Numbered from the stretch's first letter, positions 43,401-51,187 are shown. The stretch is DNA of 64,000 nucleotides from an uncultured Clostridia bacterium (GCA_947066105.1 CAMSYM010000009.1:1-64000); one strand, 5' to 3'. Notes: generated by a model not told the origin, from the sequence alone. Numbers and translations are program-made.

Positions 43401-43546
43401 ATGCCCAAGTACTTGTTTATCCAGCCCGCGCGTTCGGGATGGGTCGCGATAGGCTCGGCGACCAAGAACACGACGAACAGCACCGTAAAGAATATACTGA
43501 CCAGCGTCCACACCGAGCGTTTTAAGATTTTAAGCAAAATTTTCAA
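40403..43546 (-). CDS. Membrane-anchored circularly permuted GH3 glycosidase (cassette 2)
   Basis: A 1047-residue GH3 enzyme of the same inverted architecture as those in cassettes 1 and 3. It has an N-terminal TM helix (about 10-32), the alpha/beta domain (about 90-340), a fibronectin-III-like domain, a linker, the catalytic barrel (about 660-930) and a C-terminal TM helix (about 1000-1025). K841-H842 (KHFALNDQE) and the nucleophile D920 (VETDAGVG) are present. Similarity to cassette 1 is clear but far from identity, so these are old paralogues and may have different substrates. It overlaps the upstream gene by 4 nt and the downstream lipoprotein gene by 1 nt. Confidence 0.9.
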   Translation of the reverse strand: MKILLKILKRSVWTLVSIFFTVLFVVFLVAEPIATHPERAGWINKYLGINPYETVIDKNDAGDTEYFKSDFVLKDENGVPLTVTDEDGYEHQVYDDVAMRANSMDVATRVATEGSVLMWNNDVAANTPALPLNSGAQISFFGVGAIDYTHHGGGSGSVSITTTKTVKSACESEGLKVNNALWSAYRLSKAGYGRVYGHDAQGNGVADNNYVEFKIGEIPWNVLTKKIAMPSGIGQYGDAAVMVISRYGSEDGDTSFTCKECHNDNYMDLAFEEDKVLSELDKLRANGTIKRVILLINSPAAMSLKNIEKHNIDACVWVGLGGNASYDQIGKILSGSAAPSGHLNDIWVNDIRSAPATENFGDYTFKQSAGVPADAAYTHNTKYVVYQEGIYVGYRYYETRYEDYVLGAGNAGGNSGVKAGENGWSYSDEVGYSFGHGLTYTTFAQSDFAVQKTDDGYSVSVKVTNTGKNSGKDVVQVYLQKPYTDYDKDVNHIVEKPAVELVGFAKTPELAPGESKTLTVNVKDYDFKSYDAYGQKTYILEKGDYYLAAGTSAHDALNNILIKKGVTDAQKARMVGSGNADFAYKITVAADDFDKYAVSSFTGKPVTNQFDNADVNIYQGTKDQKITYLSRNDWVGTYPSAVSLTCTDPQMIKDMQYAVEIAEDENAKIPEFYGTVTSTIEGLGENGLTLAMLMELDYDDPMWNDLLNQLTWEEQCTLITYGSAAVAGATSVAAPMYTSQDGPCGIRQGAGTLDTQMAFPCNGLVAATFDEELIEELGNAFAHEILHIGCVGIYGLGANIHRSAWSGRSWEYYSEDGFLSGKAFSAESQGMTKKGVVLFTKHFALNDQERNRYGGSVWANEQSIREVYLKAFEAGITEGHTNGLMSSFNRIGCTWAGAHKGLLTEVLRNEWNFIGQVETDAGVGTHMLTPEARAAGVVAGQDIWMSGPDVHAFDNYKNNATVCAAMREACHRILYTTLNSKAMNKLSNNSKVIYHTPWWQTLITSMQITFGIIAGVCIAVTVAAFVLAYLDKKRNGEKTDTSKQGGI

Positions 43547-43821
43547 ACCGCGCCCTCCTTTGCTTCGTTCCCGCTTTCAGGCAGTTTGCCCAGCCGTTTG
43601 AGCACGAACATGGTAAGCGACCCGCAAAAGCCGAGTACGGCAAACAGATCGACTACGAATATCAATGTTTGATACCACGTGCCGAATATGGTCGTGGTTT
43701 GGTTGGTCTGTGCGGCAACGCCGCTGTTGACTATGTAGAGAGCGACCACCGCGACGGTCGCATAAAACACGATCATCACGCATACGCCCGCTATGATTCC
43801 CCAAGGGATCTTTTTTAACAT
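43543..43821 (-). CDS. Small two-helix membrane protein (cassette 2)
   Basis: A 92-residue protein with two TM helices (about 8-32 and 48-72) and a charged C-terminus. No family is recognised. It is translationally coupled to the GH3 gene by a 4-nt overlap and is first in the cassette 2 operon. The ATG at 43821 is chosen because the protein then starts just before the first helix. The AAGGAG site is rather far (about 13 nt), and an in-frame ATG at 43938, with AGGG upstream, would add 39 polar residues. Confidence 0.7.
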   Translation of the reverse strand: MLKKIPWGIIAGVCVMIVFYATVAVVALYIVNSGVAAQTNQTTTIFGTWYQTLIFVVDLFAVLGFCGSLTMFVLKRLGKLPESGNEAKEGAV

Positions 43822-43977
43822 GAACCGACTGCTTCTCCTTTTTCCTGTCGTTATGCCGTCGCAAGCGTCGTGCGCCGACGACATATTCGTCCGATACCCG
43901 AACAGCCCGCCGCCGTGATAGCGGCTGTGATTTCTCATCCTTTCCCTGTCAACACCTCCGTAAGCGTTTCTGCTCGG

Positions 43978-44006
43978 AGTATAAAATACATAAAATCGGC
44001 AGTCAA
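43978..44006 (-). promoter_or_regulatory. Promoter of the cassette 2 GH3 operon
   Basis: TTGACT (44006-44001), a 17-bp spacer and TATACT (43983-43978). The leader to 43821 is about 150 nt. Beyond the leader, the gap 43822-44124 holds the operator pair and a terminator. Confidence 0.78.
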
Positions 44007-44014
44007 TATCTCCC

Positions 44015-44043
44015 GCACGAATAAGCCTGCGAGTCGCACGAAT
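44015..44043. promoter_or_regulatory. Paired direct repeat, candidate LytTR operator (cassette 2, GH3 promoter)
   Basis: GCACGAAT at 44015-44022 and 44036-44043, period 21, with the nearer copy 8 bp upstream of the -35. The same motif and period occur at 46270-46298 before the cassette 2 regulator gene. Confidence 0.72.
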
Positions 44044-44080
44044 TCCGAAATCGGCGTTTTTCAGTCGATTTTACGGCAAC

Positions 44081-44110
44081 AAAAAAACGCCCGCTATCGG
44101 ACGCTTTTTT
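44081..44110. terminator. Terminator after the cassette 2 kinase gene
   Basis: CGCCCG pairs with CGGACG (one G-U) with A7 on the left and T6 on the right. It ends the kinase transcript on the - strand. Confidence 0.7.
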
Positions 44111-44124
44111 CGCTGTTTGTATCG

Positions 44125-45468
44125 TTATTCGACGGGCTTTTGTTGTTGCAACGGGATCATCACGTTGATACGGAAAATATCGTCGTCGCTCACTATGCCC
44201 GCTCTCCCGCCGTATTTTTCGGCTATCGCTTTTACGCTTTTAATGCCGAACCCGTGATAATCGGCGTCGAGCTTGGTCGTTACGGGCATACCGTTTCCGT
44301 CCAGCTTCAAAATGCCGTCGTAATAGTTTTCGCACATAACAGTGACGAATCCGCATTCGGTATGTATGTTAAGACTGATGGCGCGCTTTTCGCAATCGTC
44401 TACCCGCGACGTCGCCTCTATCGCGTTGTCGACTATATTTCCGAACAGCGCGTACAGATCGCCGTCGGCTATAAAGCCGAGCCGCGAGCAATCCGCCATG
44501 CAGGTGAGCTGTATGTTTTTGCCGTGACAGACCAAGCTCTTTTCCGTGAGAATTATGTCCACCACTTTATTGCCCGTATTGACGTTGGCGTCGTAAATGG
44601 AGATCATGTCGTTGATCTCGCGCGCCGTCGGCTCGTCAAGTCCGCCCATATTGCTTATTCGGTGTTTCAGATCGTGGCATTTTATATTGATAAGATCTAT
44701 CTCTTCCTTTTTCATCTCGTACTGACGCTGAGCCTGAAACAACAGCTCGGACACGGCGTTGAGCTCGACGCGCATGTCGTTTGCGCTTATTATGCTCGAT
44801 TGTATATAAAACACCAGCACGCAACACAGACTGTTGTACAGCCCTATTATCACGTCGTACATTTTGTTATAGCCCGATTCGATATACACCGTAAACGCAT
44901 TGAGCAGGATATCCACCAAAAGTATCACAGCCGAAAACAACAGCATGTATCCGTTTTTTACGTGCAGATTGCCGTCGCGGCTTATCTTTTTGCCTATCAC
45001 GAAATACGCCGCGGTGTATACGGCGAGATTGGCGTCGAAATACAGCAATGCGGCAATGACCGATTCGCCCGAGAACTTTGTCAGATCGAGCATATCGTTG
45101 CCGTACAAATTTTTTGCGTCGAAAAACGAAAACGGCGCCATCGCGAGCTTGAATATCTCGTACGACAGATGTTGCGCGGTGTACGCCGCAAGACAGCAAA
45201 AGAACGTGTTTTTGAGCGGAACGTCAAAACACAAAGTCGCCGCGCCGAATGTGGACGCAAACAACGTCAAAAACATGAACGAAACATACCAGCCGTTATA
45301 TGTATTGTCGAACAGCGGGAACAGCGCGGTGAGCGTATAGCACGCCGCAATGCCACCGAGCGCACGCCAAACAAAATGCTTGCGCCGCGCGAACCGCCGC
45401 GTAAACAGCGCTTCCGCGACCAACAGCTCGGTAGTGAACAAAAATTTATACAGCGCAAGAGTAGTCAA
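44125..45468 (-). CDS. GHKL sensor histidine kinase of cassette 2
   Basis: A 447-residue AgrC-like kinase with about six TM helices in residues 1-215, phospho-acceptor H265 in IKCHDLKH, and a GHKL ATPase with NIVDNAIEA and GFGIKS. The start is a TTG at 45468 that overlaps the regulator stop (TTGA). It is chosen because a G10 run sits 7 nt upstream and the first TM helix begins just after; no ATG lies in this region. A TTG with a homopolymeric ribosome binding site implies low, tunable translation. Confidence 0.87.
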   Translation of the reverse strand: MTTLALYKFLFTTELLVAEALFTRRFARRKHFVWRALGGIAACYTLTALFPLFDNTYNGWYVSFMFLTLFASTFGAATLCFDVPLKNTFFCCLAAYTAQHLSYEIFKLAMAPFSFFDAKNLYGNDMLDLTKFSGESVIAALLYFDANLAVYTAAYFVIGKKISRDGNLHVKNGYMLLFSAVILLVDILLNAFTVYIESGYNKMYDVIIGLYNSLCCVLVFYIQSSIISANDMRVELNAVSELLFQAQRQYEMKKEEIDLINIKCHDLKHRISNMGGLDEPTAREINDMISIYDANVNTGNKVVDIILTEKSLVCHGKNIQLTCMADCSRLGFIADGDLYALFGNIVDNAIEATSRVDDCEKRAISLNIHTECGFVTVMCENYYDGILKLDGNGMPVTTKLDADYHGFGIKSVKAIAEKYGGRAGIVSDDDIFRINVMIPLQQQKPVE

Positions 45469-46187
45469 GATTTTACCCCCCCCCCGCCTGCGCCCAGATA
45501 TTCGTTGAACGCATTTAAAAACTCGTGCCGCCGTGGCGCGGCTATTTGCAGTTCGTCGCCGCCGACTACTACCGTATTCCCGTTTATCTCGGTCACGTAT
45601 TTGAAGTTGACCAAATAACAGCGGTTGCACAGCGCAAAAGGCAAGCCTTCCAAATTTTCCACCACGCTTTTGAGCGTGCCGCTCGCAGTAACCGTTTCAT
45701 GTTCCAAATGATAGATCACCACATGCTTCATCACTTCCACGTATTTGAGCGCCGCCGCGTTTATCTGCTTTTTGCCCTGACGCGTAGCCACCCAGATCTC
45801 CCTGTCGCGCCGCATATGCAAATATTTGAGCACGCGCCGAAGCTTCATGGCAAAGCTCGGAAACACGACGGGCTTGACGATAAAATCGAACGCGTTCACC
45901 TCGTAGCCGCCGACGGCGTACTGCGCAAGATTGGTCACGAAGATTATCGTCACTTTGGAATCGATCTGACGTATCTTTTTCGCCGCGTCCATGCCGTTCA
46001 TGCCCGGTAATTCTATATCCAAAAATATCACATCGACGGTGCGGTCGTACTTTTTGAGCATGGCGACAGCGCTCGAATATCTGACGATATCCGTTGTCAT
46101 GCTCGTAGTTTTGGCGTACCTGTCTATAAATCCGATCAGACGCGACGCTTCGTTGTCGTCGTCTTCAACAATGCAAAACTTGACCAT
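45465..46187 (-). CDS. LytTR response regulator of cassette 2
   Basis: A 240-residue regulator with a receiver domain (acidic EDDD, phospho-acceptor D57 in IFLDIELPGMNG, conserved Lys in IVKP) and a C-terminal LytTR DNA-binding domain (about 135-235, with CNRCYLVNFKYV). It ends in GAGGGGVKS, where the glycines come from a G10 run. The ATG at 46187 has GGGAG upstream. It is first in its operon, followed by the kinase. Confidence 0.93.
   Translation of the reverse strand: MVKFCIVEDDDNEASRLIGFIDRYAKTTSMTTDIVRYSSAVAMLKKYDRTVDVIFLDIELPGMNGMDAAKKIRQIDSKVTIIFVTNLAQYAVGGYEVNAFDFIVKPVVFPSFAMKLRRVLKYLHMRRDREIWVATRQGKKQINAAALKYVEVMKHVVIYHLEHETVTASGTLKSVVENLEGLPFALCNRCYLVNFKYVTEINGNTVVVGGDELQIAAPRRHEFLNAFNEYLGAGGGGVKS
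45476..45485 (-). promoter_or_regulatory. G10 run acting as ribosome binding site for the cassette 2 kinase
   Basis: Ten consecutive G on the - strand encode glycines near the regulator C-terminus and end 7 nt before the kinase TTG start at 45468. A one-base slip would change the final residues of the regulator and could move its stop relative to the kinase start. Confidence 0.7.
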
Positions 46188-46222
46188 ACTCCCGATCCTA
46201 TAACATAATATTTGCCCTAAAC

Positions 46223-46251
46223 ATTTTAACATAAACATGCCGTAAAATCAA
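46223..46251 (-). promoter_or_regulatory. Promoter of the cassette 2 regulator-kinase operon
   Basis: TTGATT (46251-46246), a 17-bp spacer and TAAAAT (46228-46223). The spacer end and -10 (TATGTTAAAAT) are identical to those of the cassette 3 regulator promoter. Confidence 0.78.
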
Positions 46252-46269
46252 TATGCGTCGCTGCTTATC

Positions 46270-46298
46270 GCACGAATTGGCATTTGAGCCGCACGAAA
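46270..46298. promoter_or_regulatory. Paired direct repeat, candidate LytTR operator (cassette 2, regulator promoter)
   Basis: GCACGAAT at 46270-46277 and GCACGAAA at 46291-46298, period 21, with the nearer copy 18 bp upstream of the -35. It matches 44015-44043. The far copy touches the asnS terminator. Confidence 0.72.
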
Positions 46299-46328
46299 AA
46301 ATAAAACACGTCATTATAACGTGTTTTA
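46295..46328 (-). terminator. Terminator of asnS
   Basis: AAACACG pairs with CGTGTTT, followed on the - strand by TTATTTTTT. Confidence 0.75.
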
Positions 46329-46403
46329 CTCGATGGTTCAATATTTGTCGCGCCGCGGCAAACCCGATATCGCCGCAATAAAACTTACGGCATAAAGCGC
46401 AGT

Positions 46404-47783
46404 CTACTTCAAATCGTCCTTGGTGCGCGGGAACTCGATCGTGTCGCGAATATTGGACATTCCCGTCGCGTACATCAACATGCGTTCCAAGCCGAGTCCG
46501 AACCCGCTGTGCGGCACCGTGCCGAACTTGCGCAGATCGAGATAGTTGGCGTAATCGGCAAGCTTCATGCCGCGCGCCTTGATCTCGGCGAGCAGTTTGT
46601 CGTAGTCCGCTTCGCGTTCCGAGCAACCTATTATCTCGCCCACGCCCGGCACCAACAGGTCGGTCGCGGCGACGGTCTTTCCGTCGGGATTTTGCTTCAT
46701 GTAGAATGATTTTATCGCGCGCGGATAGTTGACGACGAACACGGGTTTTTTAAAGTATTCGTCGGTAAGATACCGCTCGTGTTCGGTCTGCAAATCCAAC
46801 CCCCACTCTACGGGATAGACAAAGGTCTTACCCGATTTTTTGAGTATTTCGATCGCGTCCGTATAATCGACGCGCGCAAACTCGCTGTCGACTACATGTT
46901 GCAGTTTTGCTATCAATCCGTTTTCGAACCGCTCGTCAAAGAACTTCAATTCCGCCGCGCAGTTTTTGAGCAGGTGCGCGATTATGCTCTTTATCATATC
47001 GGTCGCGATAACGATTATGTCGTCGATATCGCAAAACGCGACTTCGGGTTCGATCTGCCAAAACTCGGCGGCGTGCCGCGGCGTATTGCTGTTTTCGGCG
47101 CGGAACGTCGGACCGAATGTGTATATCTTGCCGAGCGCCGTCGCCATTACCTCGCCTTCGAGCTGACCCGAAACGGTAAGTCCCGCGCTCCGCCCGAAAA
47201 AGTCTTTGGCGTTATACTCGTCATCCGACTTGACCGTCGGGTCGTAACCGACGGTAGTCACCTTGAACACCTCGCCCGCGCCCTCGCAGTCGCTGCCCGT
47301 GATTATGGGCGAATGCACGTAGTAATATCCGTTATCGTGGAAAAATTTATGAATGGCGTACGACAGCTCGCTGCGCACGCGGAACATCGCGTTGAACGTG
47401 TTGGTGCGCACGCGCAAATGCGGGATAGTGCGCAAAAATTCCATGGTGTGCCGTTTTTTCTGCAACGGGTACGACTGATCGCACCCGCCCAAAAGCGTCG
47501 CGCTTTGCGCGCGTATCTCCGCGCTCTCGTCCTTCATGCCTTTTTCGACCGCGCCCGTAACGCTTATCGCCGCGCCCAAAGCAAGCATCGGCGCGAGCGT
47601 TGCGTCCGCAAACTCCGACTTCTCGAAAACGATCTGAACATGCTCCAACTGACTTCCGTCGTTAAGCTCGACAAACGCTACGTTCTTGCTGTCGCGCGAA
47701 GTGCGCACCCAGCCGCAAACGGTGACCGTTTTTCCGATATAGCTTTTGTCGGTACTTATTGATTTAAGATCGATATGCTCCAT
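46404..47783 (-). CDS. asnS: Asparagine--tRNA ligase
   Basis: A 459-residue class IIb aminoacyl-tRNA synthetase that charges tRNA-Asn. The N-terminal OB-fold anticodon-binding domain (VTVCGWVRTSRDSKNVAFVEL) is followed by the class II catalytic core: motif 2 FRAENSNTPRHAAEFWQIEPE and motif 3 GFGLGLERM. The TFGPTFRAENS segment and the length indicate AsnRS rather than AspRS. The ATG at 47783 has AAGAGG upstream and a promoter at 47812-47841. Confidence 0.96.
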   Translation of the reverse strand: MEHIDLKSISTDKSYIGKTVTVCGWVRTSRDSKNVAFVELNDGSQLEHVQIVFEKSEFADATLAPMLALGAAISVTGAVEKGMKDESAEIRAQSATLLGGCDQSYPLQKKRHTMEFLRTIPHLRVRTNTFNAMFRVRSELSYAIHKFFHDNGYYYVHSPIITGSDCEGAGEVFKVTTVGYDPTVKSDDEYNAKDFFGRSAGLTVSGQLEGEVMATALGKIYTFGPTFRAENSNTPRHAAEFWQIEPEVAFCDIDDIIVIATDMIKSIIAHLLKNCAAELKFFDERFENGLIAKLQHVVDSEFARVDYTDAIEILKKSGKTFVYPVEWGLDLQTEHERYLTDEYFKKPVFVVNYPRAIKSFYMKQNPDGKTVAATDLLVPGVGEIIGCSEREADYDKLLAEIKARGMKLADYANYLDLRKFGTVPHSGFGLGLERMLMYATGMSNIRDTIEFPRTKDDLK

Positions 47784-47811
47784 AAAAACCTCTTTGGAAT
47801 TTATTATACTA

Positions 47812-47841
47812 ATTATAATCCATTACGTAACGATTAGTCAA
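47812..47841 (-). promoter_or_regulatory. Promoter of asnS
   Basis: TTGACT (47841-47836), an 18-bp spacer and a perfect TATAAT (47817-47812). No T-box leader fits in the 30-nt leader. Confidence 0.8.
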
Positions 47842-48003
47842 CAATATCCGAGCATTTTATTTGCGAACGAAGTTTTACAGGTTTTTTATAAAAAGCAATG
47901 CAAGCCTTATCCCGAATAGTACAAACGTTTAGCGTGATATCATTTTGTTTTGTGTTACAAGGCGAAACCTTATTTCGAACAAGCGGATTCCAATGACGGT
48001 TTT

Positions 48004-48208
48004 TTGTCGTCCCGAACAAGAGTAGTGACCACCATCTTTTTATTTGTCATCCTGAACAAGCGTAGCGCAGTGAAGGATCTCATCTTTATTATTTTTTTAG
48101 GATGAGATCCTTCGCGTTGCTCAGGATGACAAAATAGTATTACTGGAATTGCATTCGGCGGTCAAAACGCTCGTAATAGCCTGCGGCTACTTTGTATGAC
48201 AAAAACAG
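48004..48208. repeat. Intergenic palindromic element family A, copy 1
   Basis: The core at 48045-48132 is an inverted repeat: TTGTCATCCTGAACAAGCG, then GAAGGATCTCA, mirrored by TGAGATCCTTCGCG and CAGGATGACAAA. The flanks (ACCACCATCTTTTTATTTGT and GCCTGCGGCTAC) are shared with the copy at 50945-51119, giving a repeated unit of about 190 bp. No ORF is present. Between asnS and this element, 47842-48003 shows nothing recognisable. Confidence 0.8.
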
Positions 48209-48275
48209 CATAGCGTATCACATATCACTCATCCCATCATCTCGACCGAATGAATGAGTAGCTTAACCACTCACC

Positions 48276-48444
48276 CCCATCATCTCGACCGAAACGAGCA
48301 AAGCGAGTGGAGTGGAGAGATCTAGGCGTCAGCCGCACATTACTCACTAACCGCGTAGCGGTCATTAATTCCTAATTCCGAATTCTCTTTGCGGCGGCTC
48401 GCCTTGATTTCTCGACTGCGCTTCGCTACGCTCGAAATGATGGG
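48276..48444. repeat. Family B element, full copy, with partial copies on both sides
   Basis: Bounded by CCCATCATCTCGACC and GCTCGAAATGATGGG like the copy at 3053-3228, with an insertion of GGAGTGG. Truncated left ends lie at 48235-48252 and 48543-48612. The block 47842-48755 thus consists almost entirely of repeat elements and their AT-rich tails, suggesting a favoured insertion site. A G9 run lies at 48656-48664 in the tail. Confidence 0.8.
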
Positions 48445-48755
48445 ATCTTGGTTGTTGTTCACTTTTCTATATAAAACTGCAATACATTTTTGCACTATAT
48501 TTTCTCGATATATAAAAAGTATAGCAAAGTCGTCCCACTTTCCCCATCATCTCGACCGAAGTGCGCTTGCGCACGTAGCGGAGAGATCCAGGCGTAGCCG
48601 CACTAATATTAAATCGACCTTAGTTCCTATCGCATTCCTAATTTTCTCCCCCGCAGGGGGGGGGTCAATAATTCCGCATTCGGAATTCCTAATTCCGAAT
48701 TTATTTTCACCCCGTAGATGTCATCAATTACGCATTATTAATTGCCATATCTCCA

Positions 48756-49505
48756 CTATACTCTTCGCGCGCGTAGCCTGAATGCGAACACGGCGACGAC
48801 GGCGAGCGCAGTCACGTACGCCGCAACGACGAGCGCGGGCAGCCATACATTTCCCCACGCGCCGACGAGCGTGAAGCGTATCAGATCGTACGCGTGCGCG
48901 AACGGTAGAATGTGGCAAAACAAATCGAACCCGCCGCCTATCATATCGAGATCGAACCACATGCCCGAAAGCAACGTCGCGATCTGCACGACGACCGAAC
49001 ACAGCGGCGGCGCGGACTTTGCCGAAAGCGTACTGCCGAATATAACGCCGATTGCAACGAACAGCATGCCGATAAATACCGAAAACAACAGCGCGGGCAA
49101 TATATTGACGGTAACGCTCAGTCCGAAACACAGCGCGGCGACAAACGTCACTACGGCTTGTGCAAACGCTAACGGCAGGACTGCAAGCATATAGCCCGCA
49201 ATATAATCGAACGCGCGCATGGGCGACGCCAAAAGCCGCGCCAAAAAGCTCTGCTGCCTGTCGTTGGAAATGAGCAACGCGCAAAACAAACTCAAAAACG
49301 ACGCGCCGAAAATAACGACGCCGCCGGTAAACCTGTCCACGCCGAACATAGGCACGCTGCCCGCATGCTCGCCGATGCTGTTGATAACTATCTGCATTAT
49401 CACGAAAATGCCTATCGGCATGACAAACCCGAATATCCAACTTACGGGCGAGCGCAAGATCTCTACGATATTGCGTCGCGCAAAAACGATAGCTTTGTTA
49501 TTCAC
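48756..49505 (-). CDS. ABC-2 type transporter permease
   Basis: A 249-residue permease with six TM helices (about 20-40, 60-80, 103-125, 135-158, 165-190, 220-243). It is a typical ABC-2 membrane half with the segment LSGMWFDLDMI before the last helices. The start is a GTG at 49505 that overlaps the stop of the ATPase gene (GTGA), so translation is coupled. It forms a putative drug or lipid exporter under TetR control. Confidence 0.88.
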   Translation of the reverse strand: MNNKAIVFARRNIVEILRSPVSWIFGFVMPIGIFVIMQIVINSIGEHAGSVPMFGVDRFTGGVVIFGASFLSLFCALLISNDRQQSFLARLLASPMRAFDYIAGYMLAVLPLAFAQAVVTFVAALCFGLSVTVNILPALLFSVFIGMLFVAIGVIFGSTLSAKSAPPLCSVVVQIATLLSGMWFDLDMIGGGFDLFCHILPFAHAYDLIRFTLVGAWGNVWLPALVVAAYVTALAVVAVFAFRLRARRV

Positions 49506-50245
49506 GGTTCGAGTCTTTCCCCCGCAAGCTTTAAAAACACCCGCTCGAAATCGCTTTCGCCGCTCAAACTTTCAAGCTCGTCGACAGTCCCTACCGCCGT
49601 GATTTTTCCGTGCGCCATTACGGCAATGCGATCGCAAAGCGCCTTCGCTTCTTCGAGATAGTGCGTCGTCAAAACAATGGAACAATCCGCCTTGCGCGCG
49701 CGGATAAGCCTGTGCAGTTCGTGTCGCGCCACTACGTCCAGCCCCAGCGTCGGCTCGTCCAAAAACGCCAAGCGCGGCTTTGTTATCAACGCCATGCCGA
49801 TTGACAGCCGCCGCATCAGCCCGCCCGACAGCTTGCCCGCGCGGTCGTTCGCACGCTCGGCAAGTTTCAGCCCGTCAAGCATTTCGTCCGCCGCGCGCCC
49901 TGCCGCAAGCTTGTCCGCGCCGTATATGCGCGCTATGAATTGCAGATTTTCGCGCACGGTGAGCGACGGCGCGACCGCAGTTTCCTGCGGGCTTATATTG
50001 ACAAGACTTTTGGCGATCTCGCGCTCCGTTACCGCGTCATGCCTGAATACGGATATCCTTCCGCCGTCGGGCGGGATCAGCCCCGTACACATTTTTATGA
50101 GCGTGGACTTGCCCGCGCCGTTCATGCCGAGCAGTCCGAATATCTCGCCGTCGTTGACGAAAAAGCTCGCCCCGTCGACCGCCGTTACTACTCGTTTTGT
50201 GTTGCGGTACGTCTTGACCGCGTTTTCGACGTTTAGCGCGTGCAT
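49502..50245 (-). CDS. ABC transporter ATP-binding protein
   Basis: A 247-residue ATPase with Walker A GMNGAGKST, a signature variant LSGGLMRR, and Walker B LAFLDEPTLGLD followed by TTHYLEEA. The ATG at 50245 is preferred to the in-frame ATG at 50251 because GGAG lies 8 nt upstream of the former. It is the middle gene of a TetR-ATPase-permease operon. Confidence 0.92.
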   Translation of the reverse strand: MHALNVENAVKTYRNTKRVVTAVDGASFFVNDGEIFGLLGMNGAGKSTLIKMCTGLIPPDGGRISVFRHDAVTEREIAKSLVNISPQETAVAPSLTVRENLQFIARIYGADKLAAGRAADEMLDGLKLAERANDRAGKLSGGLMRRLSIGMALITKPRLAFLDEPTLGLDVVARHELHRLIRARKADCSIVLTTHYLEEAKALCDRIAVMAHGKITAVGTVDELESLSGESDFERVFLKLAGERLEP

Positions 50246-50247
50246 GA

Positions 50248-50808
50248 TCATTCTCCGTCCGCATCGTTGCGGTAATAGCTCGACAGCGCGGCTGTAAGCT
50301 CGCGCGCGAAGTTTTTGATCTCGTCTCTGTCCAGCGCGACGCGGTTGTCCGCCGACATCGCCGCCAGCCCGTGCAACGCCATCCAAACGTATAGGTGCAG
50401 GCGATAGACCTTTTCGCGCGGCAGGTCGGTTATTTGCGTCAGCTTGTCTATTATCTCCGTGCCGTCGGTAAGCCTATGCGCCAAATCGTCCAAGCCGTCG
50501 TACGAATAATGCTTGCCGCGAAACAAAAAATCAAACAGGTTGGCTCTTTCCGTGGCGAACATCACGTAATTGACCGACTGATCGAGCGCGTCGCCGCTCA
50601 CGTACTCCGCAAACAGCTCCCATCCGCGCGCGACTGCGGCTTTTTTGACTTCGCTCATATCCTTGAACTCGCGGTATATCGGTTGTGTGGAAATTCCCAG
50701 CCTGTCCGCTATCGCCCGCGCCGACACCGCGCACCAGCCGTCGCTTTCTATTATAGACGTCACCGCGTCCGTTATCGCTCTTTTGTCCGTTTTGACCGCA
50801 GGCGGCAT
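50248..50808 (-). CDS. TetR-family transcriptional regulator
   Basis: A 186-residue regulator. The N-terminal HTH (AITDAVTSIIESDGWCAVSARAIADRLGISTQPIYREF) is typical of TetR/AcrR. The C-terminal ligand-binding domain is helical. It is first in the operon with the ABC exporter and so probably represses it. An 18-bp inverted repeat (AAATAAC-N4-GTTATTT) lies at the predicted transcription start and fits as its operator. Confidence 0.92.
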   Translation of the reverse strand: MPPAVKTDKRAITDAVTSIIESDGWCAVSARAIADRLGISTQPIYREFKDMSEVKKAAVARGWELFAEYVSGDALDQSVNYVMFATERANLFDFLFRGKHYSYDGLDDLAHRLTDGTEIIDKLTQITDLPREKVYRLHLYVWMALHGLAAMSADNRVALDRDEIKNFARELTAALSSYYRNDADGE

Positions 50809-50842
50809 TTTTTATTGCTCCCGAACGTTTATTCGCACCGTT

Positions 50843-50860
50843 AAATAACATGCGTTATTT
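50843..50860. promoter_or_regulatory. Candidate TetR operator
   Basis: AAATAAC ATGC GTTATTT, a perfect 7-bp inverted repeat with a 4-bp centre, starting 3 bp downstream of the -10. A degenerate relative (AAATATCATGCGCTATTATTT) lies at 50891-50911, just upstream of the -35. Confidence 0.65.
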
Positions 50861-50862
50861 AT

Positions 50863-50892
50863 AGTATACTATAACCGCGTCCGATATGTCAA
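50863..50892 (-). promoter_or_regulatory. Promoter of the TetR-ABC operon
   Basis: A perfect TTGACA (50892-50887), an 18-bp spacer and TATACT (50868-50863). Confidence 0.75.
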
Positions 50893-50944
50893 ATATCATG
50901 CGCTATTATTTCGCGCAACAAAAAAGAGTTATTTTCGTCTCAAA

Positions 50945-51119
50945 CAAGCCGGGTGTACCACCGTCTTTTTATTTGTCATCCTGAACGAGCGTAGCGCAGT
51001 GAAGGATCTCAACATTATTTAATTTATAAGGATGAGATCCTTCGCGTTGCTCGGGATGACAAAAGTAGTGTTACGGGAATTAGATCATGCGGCGAGCAAA
51101 ACGCTCGAAATTGCCTGCG
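50945..51119. repeat. Intergenic palindromic element family A, copy 2
   Basis: The core at 50973-51063 repeats 48045-48132 with a few changes (GAACGAGCG for GAACAAGCG), and the flanks match over about 175 bp. The right part GCCTGCGGCTGATTCGTA resembles 3010-3027. The gap at 50809-51383 contains only this element, the promoter and operator above, and the elements at 51188 and 51245. Confidence 0.8.
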
Positions 51120-51187
51120 GCTGATTCGTAAGACAAACGAGTGATGAGAAAGATTTATCGACTGCGCTCGTAATGATAAAAGAATAT

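Noticed and set aside
43822..43938. Longer N-terminus (ATG 43938) for the cassette 2 two-helix protein
   Set aside because: The added 39 residues are polar and use codons atypical for the window. The shorter start sits just before the first helix. Not fully excluded, since the AAGGAG spacing of the shorter form is long.
47784..47811. T-box riboswitch before asnS
   Set aside because: A good promoter ends at 47812, leaving a leader of about 25 nt, far too short for a T-box.
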